This document shows, in pieces, positions 58,875-64,000 of a DNA stretch of 64,000 bases. The notes below the pieces were generated by a model. That model did no database searches. It was not told where the DNA came from and was given only the letters and a program-made list of their open reading frames with translations. The position numbers were made by a program, and so were the translations under genes. Source of the DNA: Ferruginibacter sp. (lineage in GTDB: Bacteria > Bacteroidota > Bacteroidia > Chitinophagales > Chitinophagaceae). The stretch lies in the NCBI RefSeq assembly GCF_028288465.1, contig NZ_JAQBNR010000001.1, forward strand, positions 248,001-312,000. The letters are read 5' to 3'. The stretch's first letter is position 1. Every line of letters begins with the position of its first letter.

Positions 58875-60899
58875 ATGATAAAACATATCGTATTATCGGG
58901 ATTGAGTTTTTTTATATTACTCGCCATTACTGCACAGGACCAACAACCTGTGCAGTTTAGTTTTAGCAAGGAAGAGAAAGGCAAAGGAGAATTTATTTTG
59001 CATATTAAAGCTAAGCCATCCCCTGGCATAAAATTGTTTTCAATTAAGAAAATTTCTGCTGATTTACCTGTAAATACTGCTATTCAGTTTGATTCAACTA
59101 TTCAAAACTATTTAGCCGACAGTATTGTTGAGAAAGGAAATATGCAAACGAAAAATGATGCGGCGTTAAATAATGCTGCCATTCATTTTTATACCGATTC
59201 GGTAGAATGGTTACAGAAAGTAAAATTAAATTCAGGAGACAGTATCCGCATAAAAGCTAACATTAATTATTATTATGAAAAGGGCGAAAGCGTGGAATCC
59301 GCCGATCAAATGGTTTCCATGCAGTTTGAATATAAAGAAAACACTTCTGCCGTAAAAACTGCGGTGGTGGCAGATGAAGGATTTGCCAGCAAATCGTGGA
59401 TAATATTGCTGATGCTGGGTATGGGAGCCGGGCTGCTGGCTTTTATAACGCCATGCGTTTATGCGCTGGTACCTGTTACAGTTAGTCTGTTTTTAAAAAG
59501 AAGCAAAACGCCTTTGCAGGGAAGAAAGAATGTATTATTTTATGCGGTATCTATCATCCTTATTTATTCTGCCATCGGTGCGTTGGCTTCGGTGGTACCA
59601 AAAACATTCTGGAATAATTTATCTACTCATTGGATATTCAACCTGTTTTTATTTTTGATGTTCCTTGTTTTTGGATTATCTTTTTTAGGTGCTTTCGATA
59701 TCAATCTTCCGTCTTCCTGGGCCAATAAACTGGATAGCAAAAGTAATTCCAACAGTTATCCGGGCATTTTCTTTATGGCTTTTACTTTGGTGGTTGTTTC
59801 GTTCAGCTGCACGGGTAATTTTGTGGCCTCCATCTTAGGATTGGCGGGCGGTAAAGCGGGCAATTTGGGCCCGGTCAGTGGCATGTTTGGTTTTGGGTTT
59901 GGTCTGGCATTTCCATTTATCATTTTTGCTTTTTTTCCTAAGCTGTTGACCGTATTAACCAAAAGCGGTGGCTGGCAAAATGCTTTGAAAGTAACACTGG
60001 GCTTTGTAGAGCTTGCTTTTGCTCTTAAGTTTTTAAGCAACGTAGATGTGGCAAAAAACCTGCGCATCTTAGACAGGGAAGTATTTATTGTATTATGGGT
60101 GGTAATTTTCTCCCTGCTGGGTTTTTACCTGTTGGGTATACTGACTTTTAAGCATGATAGTGAATTGCCCAAGAATGATTGGGGGTTACAATACGTTCCT
60201 ATACCAAGGCTGATGCTGGCCATAGCTTCGCTTGCATTTTCTGTTTATTTAATTCCGGGTTTGTGGGGCGCTCCTTTAAATGCAGTTTCTGCCTTTGTTC
60301 CCGCAATGGGTACCCAGGATTTTATTTTGTACAATCAAACGGAAAAACCAGCCTTAACTATTGATAATGGTCAGCCTGCTTCAGCGGCGCTGCCGCCTGT
60401 AAAATATGTAAAACGTCTAAGCAATTATGAGCCGCTGGCAGCCAAACAAAATAACCTGACCATTTATTACGATTACAATGAGGCACTTGCTGCGTCCAAA
60501 TTGCTGCACAAGCCGGTGATGATTGATTTTACGGGTATCCAATGCGTCAATTGCCGGAAGTTTGAAGCATCTATCTGGCCGGATAAAGAAGTGATCAGTA
60601 AAATGAAAAATGATTTTGTTGTAGTGTCTTTATTCAGCGACTATGATGACGAGGAATTGCCCGACAATGAAAAGTTTTTTTCCAAAGTATTAAACGGGCA
60701 GGTGGTAACGGTAGGAGATAGAAATGAAGATTTACAACAACAATTGATACAGGCCAGCGGCCAGCCCAATTATGTGTTTGTAGACAGCGAAGGCAAATTA
60801 TTGGTGCCAGGCGGTTATGGCTATGATCCGACAAAAGGAGCAAAAGAATTTGCAGCCCATCTCGACAAAGTATTGGGTATATATAAAAAGCAACTTTAA
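58875..60899 (+). CDS. dsbD: DsbD-like thiol:disulfide interchange transmembrane protein
   Basis: Membrane electron carrier of 674 residues. The signal peptide spans about 1-20 and is followed by an N-terminal alpha-like domain (about 22-155) with no cysteine at all. The transmembrane beta domain (about 172-470, eight helices) has Cys194 in FITPCVYALVPV and Cys312 in VVVSFSCTGNF, the pair that carries electrons across the membrane. The C-terminal thioredoxin-like gamma domain (about 525-670) has Cys557-Cys560 in GIQCVNCRKFE. So beta and gamma are complete while the alpha domain is redox-dead; the separate alpha protein upstream probably supplies it. A strong bidirectional terminator follows. 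Confidence 0.92.
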   Translation: MIKHIVLSGLSFFILLAITAQDQQPVQFSFSKEEKGKGEFILHIKAKPSPGIKLFSIKKISADLPVNTAIQFDSTIQNYLADSIVEKGNMQTKNDAALNNAAIHFYTDSVEWLQKVKLNSGDSIRIKANINYYYEKGESVESADQMVSMQFEYKENTSAVKTAVVADEGFASKSWIILLMLGMGAGLLAFITPCVYALVPVTVSLFLKRSKTPLQGRKNVLFYAVSIILIYSAIGALASVVPKTFWNNLSTHWIFNLFLFLMFLVFGLSFLGAFDINLPSSWANKLDSKSNSNSYPGIFFMAFTLVVVSFSCTGNFVASILGLAGGKAGNLGPVSGMFGFGFGLAFPFIIFAFFPKLLTVLTKSGGWQNALKVTLGFVELAFALKFLSNVDVAKNLRILDREVFIVLWVVIFSLLGFYLLGILTFKHDSELPKNDWGLQYVPIPRLMLAIASLAFSVYLIPGLWGAPLNAVSAFVPAMGTQDFILYNQTEKPALTIDNGQPASAALPPVKYVKRLSNYEPLAAKQNNLTIYYDYNEALAASKLLHKPVMIDFTGIQCVNCRKFEASIWPDKEVISKMKNDFVVVSLFSDYDDEELPDNEKFFSKVLNGQVVTVGDRNEDLQQQLIQASGQPNYVFVDSEGKLLVPGGYGYDPTKGAKEFAAHLDKVLGIYKKQL

Positions 60900-60917
60900 C
60901 ATGCTGGAACTGTGTAT

Positions 60918-60955
60918 AAAAGTAAAACCCTTCAATTTTGAAGGGTTTTACTTTT
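60918..60955. terminator. Bidirectional terminator between dsbD and the ECF sigma gene
   Basis: An 18-bp perfect inverted repeat (60918-60935 with 60938-60955; core AAAACCCTTCAA/TTGAAGGGTTTT) lies between two convergent genes. Each strand reads a stem followed by T residues, so it can end both transcripts. Confidence 0.9.
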
Positions 60956-60976
60956 GAAGGGGGTTACTTATTAACT

Positions 60977-61558
60977 TTATAAAGCAATTTGTTTTTCTGC
61001 CATCATTTTGCGCATGTTAATTAAACCATAGCGCATACGGCCTAGAGCTGTGTTGATGCTGCATTTGGTAAGATCTGCAATTTCCTTAAAGCTCAGGTCT
61101 GCATAGTGGCGCATGATGATTACTTCACGCTGATCTTCAGGCAGCATATCAATCATTCTGCGAACCCTGTCGTGACTTTGGCTTTGCATCATACGATGTT
61201 CTGCACTTGGTTCAGAGAAATTAAGCACTTCAAAAATGTCGCGATCGTCACTTGTTTTGATACTCGGGCTGCGTTTTACTTTTCTGAAATGATCTACGCA
61301 AAGGTTGTGTGCAATGCGCAGTGCCCATGGCAAAAACTTTCCTTCCTCAGTATATCGTCCGCCTTTCAGCGTATCGATGATACGGATAAACACATCCTGG
61401 AACAGATCTTCTGCCAGGTACTTGTCTTTTACAAGCAAATAAATTGAAGTGTAAATTCGGTCCTTGTAACGTGTTACAAGTGTTGAAAGAGCGTCAGTGT
61501 CTCCATCCATGTAAAGATGTACTAACTGCTGGTCGGTTAAATTGATAAGGCATTTCAT
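60977..61558 (-). CDS. ECF-family RNA polymerase sigma factor
   Basis: Extracytoplasmic-function sigma-70 factor of 193 residues with regions 2 and 4 only. Region 2: LVTRYKDRIYTSIYLLVKDKYLAEDLFQDVFIRI (about 27-60 in two halves) with WALRIAHNLCVDHFRK. Region 4: MLPEDQREVIIMRHYADLSFKEIADLTKCSINTALGRM (about 138-175), with the helix-turn-helix at KEIADLTKCSINTALGRM. No anti-sigma gene is adjacent and no FecR-like partner is seen. The 5' leader can fold into a nested hairpin that touches the start codon (61560-61629), suggesting post-transcriptional control. The target regulon is unknown. Confidence 0.93.
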   Translation of the reverse strand: MKCLINLTDQQLVHLYMDGDTDALSTLVTRYKDRIYTSIYLLVKDKYLAEDLFQDVFIRIIDTLKGGRYTEEGKFLPWALRIAHNLCVDHFRKVKRSPSIKTSDDRDIFEVLNFSEPSAEHRMMQSQSHDRVRRMIDMLPEDQREVIIMRHYADLSFKEIADLTKCSINTALGRMRYGLINMRKMMAEKQIAL

Positions 61559-61559
61559 A

Positions 61560-61629
61560 AACTTCTACAGTTTTTGTTGGTTTAGGACTTTTGTTTGGAA
61601 ACCAATAAGATGGGGTGAGCGTAGAAGTT
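61560..61629 (-). promoter_or_regulatory. Nested hairpin in the 5' leader of the ECF sigma gene
   Basis: Outer arms AACTTCTAC (61560-61568) and GTAGAAGTT (61621-61629) pair perfectly over 9 bp. Inner arms TTGGTTT (61577-61583) and AAACCAA (61599-61605) pair over 7 bp. On the minus-strand mRNA the outer 3' arm ends 1 nt before the ATG. Pairing would hide the ribosome-binding region. Confidence 0.5.
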
Positions 61630-61830
61630 CTTAGATAGGCGTTCTTGGCTTTTCACTTTATTGGATATTGGAATGTGAAAGTATGAATAAATTTTGAATT
61701 GCCAAATATTTCTTAAAATTTTTTTTTGAAATATTGTTTAATAAAAATAATATAATTCATGTACGGTAAATATTGCTGGATGGATTTTGGCAATACTTTC
61801 ACAATATCACTACAGCAAAAAAGAACGGCT

Positions 61831-61838
61831 TATTTTTG
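61831..61838 (+). promoter_or_regulatory. Candidate -7 box of uvrA
   Basis: TATTTTTG, an exact TAnnTTTG match followed by CA, ends 11 nt before the uvrA ATG, giving a leader of only 5-7 nt. No TTTG at the -33 distance. No SOS-type palindrome was recognised in 61630-61849. Confidence 0.45.
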
Positions 61839-61849
61839 CATTTCTATAT

Positions 61850-64000
61850 ATGACTACAACGAAATCTATCAATAAAAAAAAGCCTCTTAATCCCGCAAAT
61901 AATACTGACGGTATTTTTATAAAAGGCGCCAGGGTACACAATCTGAAGAACGTAACGGTAACGATACCACGCAACCAACTGGTAGTGGTTACGGGTGTGT
62001 CCGGATCGGGCAAATCTTCATTAACCATCGATACTTTATTTGCTGAAGGACAGCGGCGATATGCTGAAAGTTTAAGCGCCTACGCAAGGCAGTTTATGCA
62101 ACGCATGAACAAACCCGATGTGGATTATATCAAGGGTTTATGCCCGGCCATTGCGATTGAGCAAAAAGTAATTACGCGTACGCCAAGGAGCACCGTTGGC
62201 AGCATGACGGAAATTTATGACTACCTGCGGTTGTTATTTGCAAGAACCGGTAAAACCATTTCGCCGGTTAGCGGAAGGGAAGTAAAAAAAGATGATGTTA
62301 CGGACGTAGTAAAAGCCATCGCTGGTTTAAAAGAGGGAGATAAAGTACTATTGCTGGTGCCATTTAAACTGCATGCCAATCGAGACATAAAAGAAGAACT
62401 GAATATATTAATACAGAAGGGTTTTTCAAGAGTAGCCATTCCGAATGCTGCCATTGGCGGGGCTTTTGAGGCACAACGTATTGAAGACTTGCTTGAAGAC
62501 AATAATTTGAAATTGCCAGCGCAAACCTGCTTATTGATAGACAGGCTGGTTGTTAAAGAATTTGATGAAGATGATACGCACCGCATCAGCGACTCCGTTG
62601 GTATTGCATTTTATGAAGGCGAAGGGACACTGATGCTGGAAGTAAATGGGAAAAAAATAAAACACTTCAGCAATAAATTTGAACTGGACGGAATACAGTT
62701 TGAAGAACCTGTTCCTAATTTATTCTCATTTAATAATCCGTTTGGAGCCTGCCCCACCTGTGAAGGATTTTCACTGGTGCTGGGTATTGATCCGGACCTT
62801 GTAATTCCCAACAAACAATTAAGTGTATATGAAGGAGCGGTAGCACCCTGGAAGGGAGAAAAATTGAGCATGTGGAAAGATCAGTTTATCAGAGCCGCCA
62901 AAAATTTTAATTTCCCTGTTCATACGCCCATTATAGATCTTACAAAAGAGCAATACCGCCTGTTGTGGGAAGGAAATAGTTACGCCAATGGTATCAACGA
63001 TTTTTTTAAAGAAGTAGAACAAAATTTATATAAGGTCCAGTACCGCGTTTTGTTAAGCCGCTATCGTGGTAAAACACTTTGCCCGGATTGCAAAGGATAT
63101 CGTTTACGCAAAGAAGCTTTGTATGTAAAAGTAGGTAGCAAACACATTGGTGAATTGTGCGAATTGCCTGTTAAAGATTTGCAGGTTTGGTTTGATAATT
63201 TAAAGCTTAGTCCTTATGATGAAAAGGTAGCCAAAAGAATTCTGATAGAAATACATCACCGGATTAAAACATTGACAGATGTGGGCCTTGGTTACCTTAC
63301 GCTAAACCGGTTGGCCAATTCGTTAAGCGGAGGCGAAAGCCAACGTATTCAATTGACGAGAAGCTTAGGAAGTAATTTAACCAGCTCTCTCTACATCCTT
63401 GATGAACCTTCGATTGGTTTGCACAGCAGGGATACCGAAAGACTGATCAGGGTGTTAAAAGAATTGCGTGATCTTGGGAATACAGTGGTTGTAGTGGAAC
63501 ATGATGAAATGATGATGCGGGAAGCCGATTATATTATTGATATGGGGCCGCTGGCAAGTCACCTGGGCGGAGAAGTGGTGGCAGCAGGCAATTACAAGGA
63601 ATTGATCGCAGATAAAAACAGTCTTACCGGTAAATACCTTAAAGGAGAATTGAGCATTGATGCACCCAAACATTTGCGTAAATGGAACCAGAGTATTACG
63701 GTAGAAGGTGCCAGGCAAAACAATCTTAAAAACATCAACGTTGAATTTCCGTTGAATGTTTTTTGTGTGGTGAGTGGCGTAAGTGGCAGCGGTAAAACAA
63801 CATTGGTAAAACAAATTTTATATCCTGCGCTACAAAAAATTAAAGGGGAAGGCGTTGATAAAGCAGGAATACATAAATCTGTTACGGGTGATCTGGATGC
63901 CATCTCACAAATTGAAATGGTTGACCAAAACCCCATTGGTAAATCATCCCGCAGCAACCCGGTTACTTACATTAAGGCATACGACGAAATAAGGGAATTG
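61850..64000 (+). CDS. uvrA: Excinuclease ABC subunit UvrA (3' end outside window)
   Basis: DNA-damage-recognition ATPase of nucleotide excision repair; 717 codons are visible of roughly 940. First NBD: Walker A GVSGSGKSS (49-57), QKVITRTPRSTVGSMTEIYDY region. The insertion and UvrB-binding domain follow. The first zinc module has only CPTC (Cys301, Cys304): the partner pair normally upstream is replaced by FELDGIQF, so the usual four-Cys finger is incomplete. CPDCKGYRL is at 411-419 and LSGGESQRIQL and LYILDEPSIGLH follow. Second NBD: Walker A GVSGSGKTT near 643-651. The frame is open to the last base. Start ATG 61850 fits the family, as FIKGARVHNLKNV follows after 20 residues. Confidence 0.96.
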   Translation, partial: MTTTKSINKKKPLNPANNTDGIFIKGARVHNLKNVTVTIPRNQLVVVTGVSGSGKSSLTIDTLFAEGQRRYAESLSAYARQFMQRMNKPDVDYIKGLCPAIAIEQKVITRTPRSTVGSMTEIYDYLRLLFARTGKTISPVSGREVKKDDVTDVVKAIAGLKEGDKVLLLVPFKLHANRDIKEELNILIQKGFSRVAIPNAAIGGAFEAQRIEDLLEDNNLKLPAQTCLLIDRLVVKEFDEDDTHRISDSVGIAFYEGEGTLMLEVNGKKIKHFSNKFELDGIQFEEPVPNLFSFNNPFGACPTCEGFSLVLGIDPDLVIPNKQLSVYEGAVAPWKGEKLSMWKDQFIRAAKNFNFPVHTPIIDLTKEQYRLLWEGNSYANGINDFFKEVEQNLYKVQYRVLLSRYRGKTLCPDCKGYRLRKEALYVKVGSKHIGELCELPVKDLQVWFDNLKLSPYDEKVAKRILIEIHHRIKTLTDVGLGYLTLNRLANSLSGGESQRIQLTRSLGSNLTSSLYILDEPSIGLHSRDTERLIRVLKELRDLGNTVVVVEHDEMMMREADYIIDMGPLASHLGGEVVAAGNYKELIADKNSLTGKYLKGELSIDAPKHLRKWNQSITVEGARQNNLKNINVEFPLNVFCVVSGVSGSGKTTLVKQILYPALQKIKGEGVDKAGIHKSVTGDLDAISQIEMVDQNPIGKSSRSNPVTYIKAYDEIREL

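Noticed and set aside
1..64000. tRNA, rRNA, CRISPR arrays, insertion sequences or prophage genes
   Set aside because: I looked through the gaps and frames for anticodon/T-loop patterns, regular spaced repeats and transposase or integrase motifs and found none.

Overview
The window comes from a Bacteroidota chromosome, most likely a member of the Chitinophagaceae or a close relative. The signs are: the dcw gene order without murF, murB or ddl; promoter boxes of the Bacteroidota form TTTG-N19-21-TAnnTTTG; near absence of Shine-Dalgarno sequences; secreted glycosidases with F5/8-type and Fn3 modules; a FadN-type beta-oxidation fusion; a DUF6427-like membrane protein beside purQ; and moderate-to-low GC. 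Nearly all of the sequence is coding. I see no insertion sequence, prophage, CRISPR array, rRNA or tRNA.

Layout. 1-6.9 kb: a plus-strand glycan-degradation operon (5'-truncated GH31, DoxX-like membrane protein, GH43 with discoidin and Fn3 modules, SGNH esterase, GH3 beta-glucosidase), closed by a 16-bp hairpin. 7.0-8.6 kb: two minus-strand genes (PlsC-like acyltransferase, YqgE/AlgH protein). 8.8-10.1 kb: a sensor histidine kinase without an adjacent response regulator. 10.1-28.5 kb: the division and cell wall (dcw) cluster mraZ-rsmH-ftsL-ftsI-murE-mraY-murD-ftsW-murG-murC-ftsQ-ftsA-ftsZ, preceded by a 567-bp control region. 28.8-37.8 kb: a tandem-NBD ABC ATPase, a secreted beta-helix protein, the K+ transporter Kup, a rhodanese, two tandem membrane-anchored alpha/beta hydrolases and two tandem S66 carboxypeptidases. 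37.8-42 kb: an NrtR-like Nudix regulator, a DUF4405/DUF2271-like membrane protein and a second secreted GH3. 42.3-54.8 kb: metG, a divergent pair (LtaS/OpgB-type phosphoglycerol-transferase-like enzyme and a GDPD-like protein), a FadN-type fusion, a Rieske oxygenase, a signal-less metzincin, an ABC-2 exporter and a TIGR01777 epimerase. 55-64 kb: a secreted Tyr-rich unknown protein, a DUF6427-like protein, purQ, a two-gene DsbD system in which the Cys-bearing alpha domain is a separate protein, an ECF sigma factor, and uvrA running off the end.

How the genes work together. The dcw block makes UDP-MurNAc-pentapeptide and lipid II (MurC, D, E, MraY, MurG) and the septal machine (FtsZ-FtsA ring, FtsQ/FtsL, FtsW-FtsI synthase). 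MraZ and RsmH head the block. The S66 peptidases may trim or recycle the peptidoglycan produced. The glycosidase operon and the second GH3 feed sugars from plant-type glycans.

Most worth a second look: the mraZ control region (three DnaA-box-like 9-mers, a good Bacteroidota promoter, and mraZ-box-like direct repeats between its -33 and -7 elements); the 70-bp-period repeats with an 18-nt palindrome before murD; the low-complexity tails of FtsQ and FtsZ; the hairpin-forming leader of the ECF sigma gene; the divergent phosphoglycerol-transferase/GDPD-like pair; and several dispersed intergenic repeats. I did not find a clearly new defence or mobile system here.
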